Program-made: the position numbers and the translations under genes
Shown: piece by piece, positions 9,351-18,246 of the stretch
How positions within the stretch are numbered: the first letter of the stretch is position 1
How the letters are laid out: each line of letters starts with the position of its first letter
Assembly (NCBI RefSeq): GCF_002257585.1
Contig: NZ_CP022743.1
Span: 3,472,001 to 3,536,000, forward strand
Origin: Mucilaginibacter xinganensis
GTDB taxonomy: Bacteria > Bacteroidota > Bacteroidia > Sphingobacteriales > Sphingobacteriaceae
Length of the DNA: 64,000 nucleotides
Reading direction: 5' to 3'
Notes under the pieces: generated by a model
The model's database searches: none
What the model saw: only the letters and a program-made list of their open reading frames with translations
Told to the model about the DNA's origin: nothing

Positions 9351-10432
9351 AAGTTTTTATTTTTATAGGTAAGTGATTTATAGAATGCTTCAATTGGCTT
9401 AAAAGGCCCCAGCTTATGCTGCTTTTCACTAAATGGATCAGCATATGGGCCAAACGGTAAATCTATCGGTTTTCTTTTAATATCCGGCCAGTCGGAATGC
9501 TGATTGCGGTGCATGCGCGGCTGTGAATTTATAAAAGCAGCAACATCCCAAGCTTCCTGATCAGTTAATTGCGGGCTTTTATAAGTTGCGCCATACGGCA
9601 TGTTATTTTTTACAAAACCGGCAAGATTAATTACACGAAACATTCCCGCCCCATCATTGTAACTATGTTCTCCCCACAATGGCGGATATAGATATGACCT
9701 TTGGTCTATCGCTAATCGCCCTTCCCCTTTATCACCGTGGCAGCTTTTGCATTTCAACAAAAAAACTATCTTACCTTTAACCGCGTTGGCCGGAACGTTT
9801 AAATAAGGCAACTTTTCGGTACCACTCCCATATAGTTTTTGGCCTTTTTTAACACCACCTCCCATCCATTTCATGTAAGCCAGCATTGCCCGCACTTCAT
9901 TCCTATCAGTATCCGGACTTTTACCGCCCAAACTCCGGTTAAAGCATTCAACAATTCGTTCGGCTGCCGGCTCCACTCTGCCCGAGCGATTACTCATTTT
10001 AGGATAACTTGCTATAAACCCTCCAAAATTATTTCCAAACAACCTGCTGCCGCCATCAAGGTGACAATTCTGGCAATTCATTCCGTTGCTGATTTGCGCT
10101 ATAGTGCCTTTCGGCCCAAAATAATTTGCTGTGTGCGCTATAAGCTCACCGCCATACCTGATTTGGTCACCTGCTTTGCCGGCAGGTATTGTTCCCGGAG
10201 CGGGCGATCTCCAAACCTCAGTTGCGACCGGGTTTGACGGTTTTATTATTATCGACGATTTTGACGGTACGGAAGGAACTTTACGGTAGGACCACGTGTT
10301 TGAGGAAACGCCTGCAACTAACACCGTAATTATAATAAGCATAGCACAAACAACCAGGGAAGTGATAAAAACAAGATAATGTGCTATTTTCATAACGGCA
10401 TTTATCAGCTCTTTTTCCTCCCGATTTTGCAT
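9347..10432 (-). CDS. Membrane-anchored dihaem cytochrome c, TsdA-like (thiosulfate dehydrogenase family)
   Basis: Two c-type haem sites are present, CQNCH and CKSCH (residues 138-142 and 246-250 counted from an alternative TTG start at 10486; subtract 18 for the ATG at 10432 used here). The order of motifs fits TsdA: NCQNCH, SGRV...R..ECFNRS, AMLAYMKW, the second haem site, PPLWG..S.NDGAGM, NNMPYG and AAFINSQPR. TsdA oxidises thiosulfate to tetrathionate or the reverse, and has an unusual Cys ligand on haem 1; the Cys of ECFNRS, 39 residues after the haem-1 His, is in the right area. One hydrophobic helix near the N-terminus suggests an inner-membrane anchor with the haems in the periplasm. 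It overlaps the DsrE-like gene by 4 bp. Substrate is inferred; another dihaem oxidoreductase role is possible. Confidence 0.75.
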   Translation of the reverse strand: MQNREEKELINAVMKIAHYLVFITSLVVCAMLIIITVLVAGVSSNTWSYRKVPSVPSKSSIIIKPSNPVATEVWRSPAPGTIPAGKAGDQIRYGGELIAHTANYFGPKGTIAQISNGMNCQNCHLDGGSRLFGNNFGGFIASYPKMSNRSGRVEPAAERIVECFNRSLGGKSPDTDRNEVRAMLAYMKWMGGGVKKGQKLYGSGTEKLPYLNVPANAVKGKIVFLLKCKSCHGDKGEGRLAIDQRSYLYPPLWGEHSYNDGAGMFRVINLAGFVKNNMPYGATYKSPQLTDQEAWDVAAFINSQPRMHRNQHSDWPDIKRKPIDLPFGPYADPFSEKQHKLGPFKPIEAFYKSLTYKNKNL

Positions 10433-10715
10433 AATATTTGTGTGTTTATCAAGGTTATTAAAGATTAACATAAAGCTGATAAGCAAATACCTAAATCAAC
10501 CCCAATTATTACATTGTTACATGATAAACGCGTAACGAATATGGTACAAAATATTTTTGATTTGAAATTTTTTGATTTGATTTTAACATTATATTTACTG
10601 TACCTGCCATATTTTCATCATTACCTCTCTGGTTAATGTTGACTTTAGGTGTCGCTCTTACCTATAAATTACACTCAAATTAAAAAATTTAGCTTTTAAC
10701 CCCAAAACTCGCTCT

Positions 10716-13700
10716 ATGAGAAAAAAATTTTACTTTCAAAAACCTTTACTGCTCCTGCAAAACCAAGTCATGATAACAACACTTATTTTGCTTTTCTGCG
10801 GTAATGTATTTGGGCAAAACACCACTTCCACAATTACCGGCAAGGTAACTGATGCCCAAACAAATGAAACCCTTATTGGCGTTACTGTAAGCGTAAAAGG
10901 AACTACCAAAGGTGTATTTACAGATGCCAGCGGAAACTACACGATAGCGGCTGACGCTTCCACTACATTAGTATTTACTTACATAGGTTACAAACGAACA
11001 GAAGTGCCTATAGCAAACCAGGCCGTAATAAACGTAAAACTGCAGCCATCATCCGAGCAATTAAAAGATGTGGTGGTTACTGCTCTGGGCATTAAAAGAG
11101 AGAGACGCGCTTTGGGGTATTCAGTTACTGAAATAAAAGGGTCGTCGCTTACTGAAGCCCGCGAAACAAATTTTGTTAATGGCCTGGAAGGAAAAGTGGC
11201 TGGTGTTAACGTAAGTAATGTAGCTACCGGACCTGGCGGATCAGCCAATGTCATTATTCGTGGTATATCAGACATTACCGGGTCAAACCAGCCATTGTAT
11301 GTAATAGATGGCATCCCAATGCAAAACAGCAACTACAGGCAAACCGACGTCGGCGGCGGTTACGGCGGAGCAGACGGTGGTGACGGCACCATCAACATCA
11401 ATCCGGATGATATAGAAACTATCTCGGTATTAAAAGGTGCGGCCGCTTCTGCCTTATATGGTTATCGCGGCAGCAAAGGCGTTATTCTTATCACAACAAA
11501 ATCCGGTAAGAACGCCAAAGGAACCGGAGTTGAGTTCAACTCCAACTATGTTATTGAAAGCGTGATTGACAATACCGACTGGCAAACGACGTACGGACAG
11601 GGATCCGCAGGTTTAAAACCTGCAAATGCCAGCGAAGCTTTTGAATTGGGCCTATCCAGCTGGGGCGCTCCGCTGGATGGCTCTTCGGTTTTTCAGTTTG
11701 ATGGTGTTCAAAGGCCATATTCCTATGTCCCAGGCAATATGAAACGATTTTACAAAAATGGTGGTGCTGCTACCAACACTGTTTCTTTTAGCAAGTCGCT
11801 GGGTGATGATGGAAGCCTCCGCTTTTCCGCAAGCGATCTTCATAATAACAGTATTATTCCGAATGCGGGTTATCAGCAACAATCGTTTTCGCTATCCACC
11901 AATTACAAATTAGATAAACACCTGGACCTTCAGTTAAAGGCTCAATATATAAATGCATTTACACACAATCGCCCAAGCGTGTCAGACGCCGCCGGGAGTT
12001 TAAACTTTGCCCCGATGTTTCTTCCAAGAAACGTAAACATTACTTCGCTGTATCCCGGGTACAAAGCTGATGGCTCAGAAAATCAATTTTTAGATGATGC
12101 ATACACTACTAACCCTTATTTTGTAGCTTATAAGTTCATCAATAATACCAATCGCAACCGTTTTATCGGTTCGGCAGATGCTAAATACACCTTTGATAAT
12201 GGCTTGTACCTGCAGTTTAGAGTAGGCGAAGATTATTTTGGCGATATTAACACCATTGTAACGCCCAACGGCACCGCCTATCAGCCGGATGGAGCAATGA
12301 CACTGGAGCACATTAAATCAACTGAACTGAACATGGACGCCATAATTGGCAAATCTTTTAAAGTAACAAAAGATTTTAACGCCAATGTACTGATCGGTGC
12401 CAACTCCAGAAAAGCCGTTGTCGACCAGCTTGACGCAACAGGAAATACATTTGAAACACCGTATTTATATACAGTTGGCAACCTTGCCAGCCCTACTGAG
12501 TATGAAAGCAACCCGGTAGTAGTTAATAAATCACTCTACGGAACGCTTGATCTGTCATACAAAAACTATCTGTATTTAACGGTTACCGGCCGCAATGACT
12601 GGTATTCAACGCTTGCACCGGGTAAAACAAATTACTTTTATCCGTCTTTGAGCGGCTCATTCGTTTTTTCTGAACTGCTTCATGCAGAATGGATGGACCT
12701 TGGCAAGCTGAGACTGGGATACGCCAATGTTGGCGGCGAAGCGGACTCCCCTTACCAAACATTACTAGGCTATAACAACATCGGCAACTTAAGCGGACAT
12801 GCCATAGGCAATATATCTAACGGAGGAACCGTCCCAAATTCAGCATTAGAACCCTCATCTGCAAAGGAGTTTGAAATTGGCACTGAACTTTCATTTTTTA
12901 AAAGCAGGCTGCATTTTGACATAGCATATTATAACAAAAAGGAAAGTAAAGAAGTCATCCCCGCTGTAACTTCAAAAACTTCCGGATATGACGCTGTTTT
13001 ATTAAATTCTGGCACCATACAGAATAAGGGTATTGAGTTCCTGGTTTCGGGCGTGCCGGTTAAGACACAGCATTTCAGTTGGACCGAGACACTAAACATA
13101 ACTTATAATAACAATAAGGTATTATCACTTTCTAACGGATCATCAAATTACCCGCTTGGTTATTCGCGTGCAGGAGAGGATGAAGGCAATGGAATAGCTT
13201 ACATGTCGCAGGTGGTTGGAAAATCCGCCTACCAAATTTTCGCTTTAGATCCTGCGAGAGACGCCAGCGGCAAGCCAATAATTAATCCTGAGACCGGAGC
13301 TCCGGATCCGAGCCTTGCTACTTACAAGGATCTGGGTTCAGGCATAAGTCCATGGACAACCGGTATTACTACCGACTTTAGGTATAAACACCTGAACCTT
13401 TCGGTTCTTATTGATGGAAAATTTGGCGGTAAGATTTTTTCAGGGACTAACTATTATGGCTATATCTACGGCCTTTCGAAACAAACCCTACCTGGCCGTG
13501 ACCTAAAGTACGGTACCGAACAAATTAATCCACAAGATTATTATGCTGCAATGAGTAACAATGGATCCATGTTTTTGTATAACGACAGCTTCATTAAATT
13601 AAGACAAATTGTATTAGGTTATACGTTCCCGGCCACCGTATTCAATAATAAAATACAGGGCATCACATTAAGCGCGGTTGCCCGCAATGTGCTTACCATT

Positions 13701-13820
13701 ATGAAACATACCCCCAACATTGATCCGGAATCAAATTATTCAAACGGGCCGCAGGGTATTGAACAGGCTACAGTACCTTACACCAGGACCTTCGGGCTTA
13801 ACCTTAATGTGAAGTTTTAA
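10716..13820 (+). CDS. SusC/RagA-family TonB-linked outer-membrane transporter
   Basis: Full-length SusC-like protein, 1034 aa. It has a signal peptide (ending near VFGQ), a carboxypeptidase-regulatory-like domain (ITGKVTDAQ...GVTVSVKGTTKGVFTDASGNY), a TonB-box/plug region (KDVVVTALGIKRERRALGYSV, LEGKVAGVNV, RGISDITGSNQPLYVIDG, LKGAAASALYG) and a long 22-strand-type barrel ending in LNLNVKF with a C-terminal aromatic residue. SusC proteins import large substrates, usually glycans or peptides, across the outer membrane with TonB energy and a SusD lid. The SusD-like gene follows 34 bp downstream of the stop. No glycoside hydrolase or sensor lies beside the pair, so the substrate cannot be guessed. 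The 229-bp upstream gap has a TATTTTTG box at 10552-10559 but no matching -33 element. Confidence 0.95.
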   Translation: MRKKFYFQKPLLLLQNQVMITTLILLFCGNVFGQNTTSTITGKVTDAQTNETLIGVTVSVKGTTKGVFTDASGNYTIAADASTTLVFTYIGYKRTEVPIANQAVINVKLQPSSEQLKDVVVTALGIKRERRALGYSVTEIKGSSLTEARETNFVNGLEGKVAGVNVSNVATGPGGSANVIIRGISDITGSNQPLYVIDGIPMQNSNYRQTDVGGGYGGADGGDGTININPDDIETISVLKGAAASALYGYRGSKGVILITTKSGKNAKGTGVEFNSNYVIESVIDNTDWQTTYGQGSAGLKPANASEAFELGLSSWGAPLDGSSVFQFDGVQRPYSYVPGNMKRFYKNGGAATNTVSFSKSLGDDGSLRFSASDLHNNSIIPNAGYQQQSFSLSTNYKLDKHLDLQLKAQYINAFTHNRPSVSDAAGSLNFAPMFLPRNVNITSLYPGYKADGSENQFLDDAYTTNPYFVAYKFINNTNRNRFIGSADAKYTFDNGLYLQFRVGEDYFGDINTIVTPNGTAYQPDGAMTLEHIKSTELNMDAIIGKSFKVTKDFNANVLIGANSRKAVVDQLDATGNTFETPYLYTVGNLASPTEYESNPVVVNKSLYGTLDLSYKNYLYLTVTGRNDWYSTLAPGKTNYFYPSLSGSFVFSELLHAEWMDLGKLRLGYANVGGEADSPYQTLLGYNNIGNLSGHAIGNISNGGTVPNSALEPSSAKEFEIGTELSFFKSRLHFDIAYYNKKESKEVIPAVTSKTSGYDAVLLNSGTIQNKGIEFLVSGVPVKTQHFSWTETLNITYNNNKVLSLSNGSSNYPLGYSRAGEDEGNGIAYMSQVVGKSAYQIFALDPARDASGKPIINPETGAPDPSLATYKDLGSGISPWTTGITTDFRYKHLNLSVLIDGKFGGKIFSGTNYYGYIYGLSKQTLPGRDLKYGTEQINPQDYYAAMSNNGSMFLYNDSFIKLRQIVLGYTFPATVFNNKIQGITLSAVARNVLTIMKHTPNIDPESNYSNGPQGIEQATVPYTRTFGLNLNVKF

Positions 13821-13854
13821 CATGATGATTGATAAAATTAACAAACTGCTTAAC

Positions 13855-15441
13855 ATGAAATTACAAACCAAATATATCCTTGCAAGCGCTGTTATATTAA
13901 CAACTTTAGCTTCGTGCAAGAAGGACCTGATAAAAACCAATACCGATCCTAATTCGGTATCTGTGGATGCATTTAATCCGAATAATATTTTGACCGCAAC
14001 GCAGCTGTATTATACCGGCAGCACCGATAATGCTATTGAAGTGGAAGAAACAGAGATACAGGGAGCGGGCTGCATGATACAGCATTGGGCTTCTACATCG
14101 CCTTATTATTTTGGCGATAAATACCTCGGGGCACCTACCAGTGGCGGCTGGGGATCGTTTTTTGATCATACTTATACATCAACCATAAAAAACGCGGTTG
14201 ATCTTTATACCATCACAGCTGGTAAACCTCAATACAAAAACCTGCACCAAATAGCCCGGATAATTAAGGCAATGGCTTTTGAGCGGATAACGGATGTTTA
14301 TGGTGATGTCCCTTACTTCCAGGCAGGACAAGCTTATAATAAGGGCATTTATTTCCCCAAATATGATAAACAAAAGGATATATACGCTGATCTTTTAAAG
14401 GAAGTGGAACAAGCAACGGATAGTCTTGATGCAAATGCGGATAAACCAACAGGAGACCTTTTCTATTCAGGTGCTGACGACCAGATAGGTGCGTGGAAAA
14501 GATTCGGCAACACTTTGCTGCTGCGGATGGCTATGCGTTTAACTAAAGTTGAGCCCGAAACAGCAAAAGCTTATGTAACCAGGGTAGCCGGCAAAACCAT
14601 GCAGAGTAACAGTGACAATGCTATTGTGGCGCATGGTACAAATGATCCGCTAACCATAAACAGGATTTACAGAGGCATAGGCGAAGACGGAGATATCCAA
14701 TTATCCGGGCAGATCAGCAAAACTTTTATCGACTTTTTGAAAGATAATAGCGACCCACGGTTGCCAGTGCTGTCATACGTGTACCCGCCGGATTTTTCAG
14801 CCGGGGGCGATCCGACCGGCGGCTCTGCTGACCCTGCTGACCAAAATGGGCTGCCAAATGGTTATGACGCAGGAAACACACCCCATGGCATTCTAAGCTA
14901 CCTGGGCCCGCCCGCATACCTGGGTAATATAAATTTATACTCGCGCCCAAGCCCGATTATTTTTAACGCAACCGCCCCGACTTTAGTTTTAACGTATGCG
15001 GAATCGGAATTTTTATTGGCTGATGCAGCCAAACGATGGGGTATTGGCAATGCGGAAGAACATTACAACAATGGCGTGCATGCGGCAATAACGCAATTGG
15101 CTGCGTTCGGCGATGCAGGCGTGATTAGCGATGACGATGCAACAACCTATTTAGAGGCTCACCCCTATGACGACGCCAATGGGCTGGAAATGATCAATAC
15201 CCAATTTTGGGCATGCACATTTTTTAACGAGTATGAAGCGTGGGCCAATTATCGGCGCACGGGCTATCCTGCTTTAAAACCGGTAACTTACACAGGCAGC
15301 CAATCGCCGGGAGCCATACCAAGAAGGATGTATTACTCTTCAGTTGATAAACAGGTGAATACGGCTAATTACAATGCTGCGGTAGCCGGCATGACAGGGG
15401 GAGATAAAATCACGTCGCGAATGTATTGGGACGCGCAATAA
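13855..15441 (+). CDS. SusD/RagB-family nutrient-binding outer-membrane lipoprotein
   Basis: SusD-like lipoprotein, 528 aa from the ATG at 13855. That start gives MKLQTKYILASAVILTTLASC with a clear lipobox; an earlier ATG at 13822 adds 11 residues before the signal and is less likely. The body fits the SusD-like TPR fold: NTDPN near the N-terminus, AMAFERITDVYGDVPY, FKRFGNTLLLR-type GAWKRFGNTLLLRMAMRL, a long middle region, then TYAESEFLLADAA and YEAWANYRRTGYP near the end. These motifs resemble the SusD/RagB subfamily with the DVYGDVPY signature. It forms the surface lid of the SusC channel encoded just upstream, and both are probably on one mRNA that ends at the hairpin at 15461-15514. Confidence 0.94.
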   Translation: MKLQTKYILASAVILTTLASCKKDLIKTNTDPNSVSVDAFNPNNILTATQLYYTGSTDNAIEVEETEIQGAGCMIQHWASTSPYYFGDKYLGAPTSGGWGSFFDHTYTSTIKNAVDLYTITAGKPQYKNLHQIARIIKAMAFERITDVYGDVPYFQAGQAYNKGIYFPKYDKQKDIYADLLKEVEQATDSLDANADKPTGDLFYSGADDQIGAWKRFGNTLLLRMAMRLTKVEPETAKAYVTRVAGKTMQSNSDNAIVAHGTNDPLTINRIYRGIGEDGDIQLSGQISKTFIDFLKDNSDPRLPVLSYVYPPDFSAGGDPTGGSADPADQNGLPNGYDAGNTPHGILSYLGPPAYLGNINLYSRPSPIIFNATAPTLVLTYAESEFLLADAAKRWGIGNAEEHYNNGVHAAITQLAAFGDAGVISDDDATTYLEAHPYDDANGLEMINTQFWACTFFNEYEAWANYRRTGYPALKPVTYTGSQSPGAIPRRMYYSSVDKQVNTANYNAAVAGMTGGDKITSRMYWDAQ

Positions 15442-15745
15442 AACTTACCGCTTATAGAGCCATCATTAAAAAACGATCATCTTTTTACGTATAAGGTGAT
15501 CGTTTTTAATGATGAAATTGCTTGCAAACTGCACCGGGTTTAAGAAGTTTAAAGAATTACTGCCAGAATGATTATTTAGCATTATTTTAGCGCCTTAATA
15601 AATATGGCTGTATCGCAGCCAATATTTAACATTTTTTAAGAATTAATATGAATACTTTTGTATTCCTTTACACGTTTGCATTACCGATGTAACAGTATTT
15701 GCAATATTAAATAATCATAAATAAAAAAGCTCCTTACACCATAAA
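15442..15745. other. Intergenic region with terminator and candidate promoter
   Basis: About 300 bp after the SusD gene. It holds a strong hairpin (15461-15514) and a good -7-type box TACTTTTG at 15653-15660, 86 bp before the next start. No TTTG lies at the expected -33 distance, only a T-run near 15632-15637, so the promoter is tentative. No other structure was seen. Confidence 0.4.
15461..15514 (+). terminator. Rho-independent terminator after the SusC/SusD operon
   Basis: Long near-perfect inverted repeat: CATCATTAAAAAACGATCA pairs with TGATCGTTTTTAATGATG, with one unpaired base, around a loop of about 17 nt. The outer part of the stem is A/T so it works from either side. It begins 19 bp after the SusD stop. 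Confidence 0.75.
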
Positions 15746-16489
15746 ATGAAAAAAACACTTACACTAATTTCAATCATTACACTTATCTCTTTTTACGCGA
15801 AAGCACAGGATACCGACACCAAACAATACGTTAAAAGCTACCTGGCACTTATAGGCGGTATTTCAAACCCGATGGGTGATTTTGCGCAAAAGACCTACGA
15901 AAACAACAAAGCTGGTTTTGCCAGGCGTGGCGCAACATTCGGATTAGAAGGTGCATATTATTTTTATAAGAACCTGGGATTTGGCGCAATCTTCTCTTTC
16001 CAGGACCAGGGCGAACTCAGCATTCCTGATGTTCAAATCCTTGCCGATGGATATAACAGTACGCTTAAAGTAAATTCTACACTGGTTCAGGGTGTTAACA
16101 GGTACCATAATTTAAATTTCATGGGTGGCCCGCAATACTCTTTTCAATACGGTAAGTTTATTCTTGACCTTAGGGCAGATGCCGGTTTAGTTAAAAGCTC
16201 GTCAACTCCGCAACTTACTATCTATGTATCCAGCGGAAATGTTGCACAACAAACCATTACCCAAAACAGCTCAAAAGGTTCTGCTTTTGCTTATGGGGGC
16301 AATGCCGCCCTACGTTGGGAGTTTGCTGAAGGCTGGGACATTGGCTTACGCCTTAACTACGTAAAATCTGACGGTATTAAGGTATCTACTACCGGTGATG
16401 TATCAGCTCTTGGAACAAATGGCCGTTTGGTAACCAAACAGCCGATCAGCGAACTGCAATCGACATTTGGTATTGGGGTTCATTTTTAA
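15746..16489 (+). CDS. Outer-membrane beta-barrel (porin-family-like) protein
   Basis: Secreted protein, 247 aa, with signal peptide MKKTLTLISIITLISFYAKAQ. The mature part has alternating amphipathic strands such as SYLALIGGISNPMGDF, FGLEGAYYFYKNLGFGAIFSF, NLNFMGGPQYSFQYGKFILDLRADAG and GWDIGLRLNYVKS, and ends in the aromatic STFGIGVHF. This pattern fits the small outer-membrane barrels common in Bacteroidota (OMP_b-brl type). No enzyme motif is visible, so the function (structural, adhesin or small pore) is not known. It appears to be a single-gene unit with a terminator 27 bp downstream. Confidence 0.75.
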   Translation: MKKTLTLISIITLISFYAKAQDTDTKQYVKSYLALIGGISNPMGDFAQKTYENNKAGFARRGATFGLEGAYYFYKNLGFGAIFSFQDQGELSIPDVQILADGYNSTLKVNSTLVQGVNRYHNLNFMGGPQYSFQYGKFILDLRADAGLVKSSSTPQLTIYVSSGNVAQQTITQNSSKGSAFAYGGNAALRWEFAEGWDIGLRLNYVKSDGIKVSTTGDVSALGTNGRLVTKQPISELQSTFGIGVHF

Positions 16490-16515
16490 CTGCAAATAAC
16501 TATCTTGATATATTT

Positions 16516-16550
16516 AAGGGCAGCCACAAAATGGCTGCCTTTTCTGTTTT
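16516..16550 (+). terminator. Rho-independent terminator after the barrel gene
   Basis: Hairpin AAGGGCAGCCA / TGGCTGCCTTT with a 5-nt loop, followed by TTTCTGTTTTT. The core stem is eight G/C-rich base pairs extended by a G-T pair and A-T pairs. Position and T-run fit a factor-independent terminator. Confidence 0.8.
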
Positions 16551-16655
16551 TCGAGGCAAATCATCCGGGCTTTACCGAACGTTTTTATTTGCAGATAAAT
16601 TTTTAATGTTTAATTATTTTCTGATACATTAGCAATAGCCAATTGAACTGACTAA

Positions 16656-17204
16656 TTGAAAAAGTTGATAGCCATAGCATTACTTGGTTTGCAGATATTT
16701 ACCATTTGCGGGCATCTGGTGCTTTATCAATATTTTGTTTACCGGTCTGATAAATTATTCAATGACCAGATCAGCAAAAACCTTTACAACGTGCATGACC
16801 TGGTACAAATAAAAGTACCCGCACACACTGCGCTAGCACAAAACTGGAGTTCGTTTGAGAAAATAAACGGGCAGATCCAATTTAAAAATACCTGTTACAA
16901 TTACGTAAAACTTAAATTAACAAAGGACACCATTTACCTGATGTGCGTTCCGAATTACGAAAAGACAAGGTTATTTAACCAAAACATTATTAACGCCAGT
17001 CAGATTTCCGATATCCCGGTAACTAAAAAGGATCATGTCCCCTTCGGCAAATCAATTGACCTTGGCAATTATAATTACCCTGTTGTATTGTTCAGGTTTT
17101 CGCCGACTGTGGTTACTTTACAAGGCAATAGCATCACAGGCAATTTTGACCACGTTAAAAATTATATAACCATCCCTCACCAGCCTCCAAAAATGTTTTG
17201 TTAA
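16656..17204 (+). CDS. Unknown membrane-anchored or secreted protein
   Basis: Not recognised. It is 182 aa starting at TTG (MKKLIAIALLGLQIF). A hydrophobic helix runs from residue 4 to about 26, with no obvious signal-peptidase site, so it is a single-pass membrane protein or a secreted protein with a long signal. The rest is hydrophilic, with the segment ISKNLYNVHDLVQIKVPAHT and a C-terminal end IPHQPPKMFC. It contains several cysteines (NTCYNYVK, YLMCVPN, final Cys). Bacteroidota often have small proteins of this type with a Pro-Pro C-terminal end near TonB transporters, but no family is assigned here. It stands alone between two hairpins. Confidence 0.6.
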   Translation: MKKLIAIALLGLQIFTICGHLVLYQYFVYRSDKLFNDQISKNLYNVHDLVQIKVPAHTALAQNWSSFEKINGQIQFKNTCYNYVKLKLTKDTIYLMCVPNYEKTRLFNQNIINASQISDIPVTKKDHVPFGKSIDLGNYNYPVVLFRFSPTVVTLQGNSITGNFDHVKNYITIPHQPPKMFC

Positions 17205-17236
17205 ACTCCATTAAATTAACATTTTTGATCACTTTT

Positions 17237-17259
17237 CTCCGTAACAAAAGGATACGGAG
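17237..17259 (+). terminator. Possible terminator hairpin
   Basis: Inverted repeat CTCCGTA / TACGGAG with a 9-nt loop, 33 bp after the unknown 182-aa gene. It is followed by CTTATATTTATAT, T-rich but not a pure T-run. It lies only 18 bp before the next start, so it could instead be a leader hairpin. Confidence 0.35.
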
Positions 17260-17277
17260 CTTATATTTATATATCAC

Positions 17278-18078
17278 ATGCTGAACCTTAATATTCAACA
17301 AAAAATCCATTATACATTGCGGTTTGCGGTGGCAATGTGCTTTATCGGGCACGGATCATTTGGTATTATTACCAAAGAGATCTGGTGCAACTATTTCGCG
17401 GTTTTCGGGGTAGGCAAAACAATGGCTTACCAGCTTATGCCATGGGTGGGCGGTTTCGATATTGTATGCGGCATAATAATGCTGGTTTCTCCTTTACGAA
17501 TCATCCCGCTGTGGCTTGTTGCCTGGGGCATAGTTACGGCATCATTACGCCCGCTGTCGGGCGAGCCATTTGCAGAACTTATTGAACGCGCCGGAAATTT
17601 TGGTGCACCGCTGGCGCTTTTAATTTTTTCGGGCGGTATTAAGTTAAACCTTAAAAATTTATTTACCCCAATTGATCCGGATTTTATGCCTGATGCAAGT
17701 ACGCTGGCAAAGGGAATAACCTGTTTAAAGGTAGTGGTGTTCCTGCTGCTCGCGGGCCATGGTTGGCTCAACCTGATCGTCAAAAAATCATTGATCGGGC
17801 AATACGCGATGCTTGGTTTTAATGATCCGGTAAACACAGCGCACATCATAGGTGCTTTTGAGGTTGCAGCCGCTGTAGCGGTACTGCTAAAACCCATACG
17901 CCCGGTACTTTTAGTTTTTTTAATCTGGAAAATGATCAGCGAACTATTTTACCCTCACTATGAAATATTTGAATGGGTAGAACGCGGTGGTAGTTATGGC
18001 TGTATATTGGCGCTTTGGCTTTCCCTTGGGGCAAAGTCACGCGTTTGGCAAGCGGCAAGCAATATGCAAGTTGCTTAG
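17278..18078 (+). CDS. DoxX-like multi-pass membrane protein with internal duplication
   Basis: Integral membrane protein, 266 aa, about eight hydrophobic segments. It resembles DoxX-type four-helix membrane proteins, but two units are fused. Unit 1 covers about 12-120 and unit 2 about 147-252. Corresponding motifs are FIGHGSF (22-28) and LLAGHGW (157-163), VGGFDIVCGI and IGAFEVAAAV, and ERAGNFGAPLAL and ERGGSYGCILAL. The units are joined by a hydrophilic linker (NLKNLFTPIDPDFMPDAS). DoxX-family proteins are linked to quinone or thiosulfate chemistry and oxidative stress in some organisms, but function here is unknown. It faces the broken TMEM175 gene, separated by a large inverted repeat. 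Confidence 0.65.
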   Translation: MLNLNIQQKIHYTLRFAVAMCFIGHGSFGIITKEIWCNYFAVFGVGKTMAYQLMPWVGGFDIVCGIIMLVSPLRIIPLWLVAWGIVTASLRPLSGEPFAELIERAGNFGAPLALLIFSGGIKLNLKNLFTPIDPDFMPDASTLAKGITCLKVVVFLLLAGHGWLNLIVKKSLIGQYAMLGFNDPVNTAHIIGAFEVAAAVAVLLKPIRPVLLVFLIWKMISELFYPHYEIFEWVERGGSYGCILALWLSLGAKSRVWQAASNMQVA

Positions 18079-18118
18079 CGCGTTCCATTTTTGCATGCGG
18101 AACACCCGGAACACTGTG

Positions 18119-18194
18119 AAACATGCTGATTATCAGCGCATTTGCTTTTTATCACGAGATAAACAACCGTAAGTAACTGATAATAAGCATGTTT
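18119..18194. repeat. 18-bp inverted repeat between convergent genes, likely bidirectional terminator
   Basis: The arms at 18119-18136 and 18177-18194 are reverse complements at 17 of 18 positions, with a 40-nt spacer. The left arm itself contains a perfect palindrome GCTGATTATCAGC. It lies between a plus-strand gene ending at 18078 and a minus-strand gene ending at 18247. Confidence 0.6.
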
Positions 18195-18246
18195 AATCAA
18201 TAATTATATCGAATTCACGTTAATTTAACGAAGTGATGGCTAATGA

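Noticed and set aside
10552..10580. Promoter and direct repeat (TTTTTGATTTGA twice) before susC
   Set aside because: The -7 box has no -33 partner and the repeat is low-complexity AT-rich sequence.
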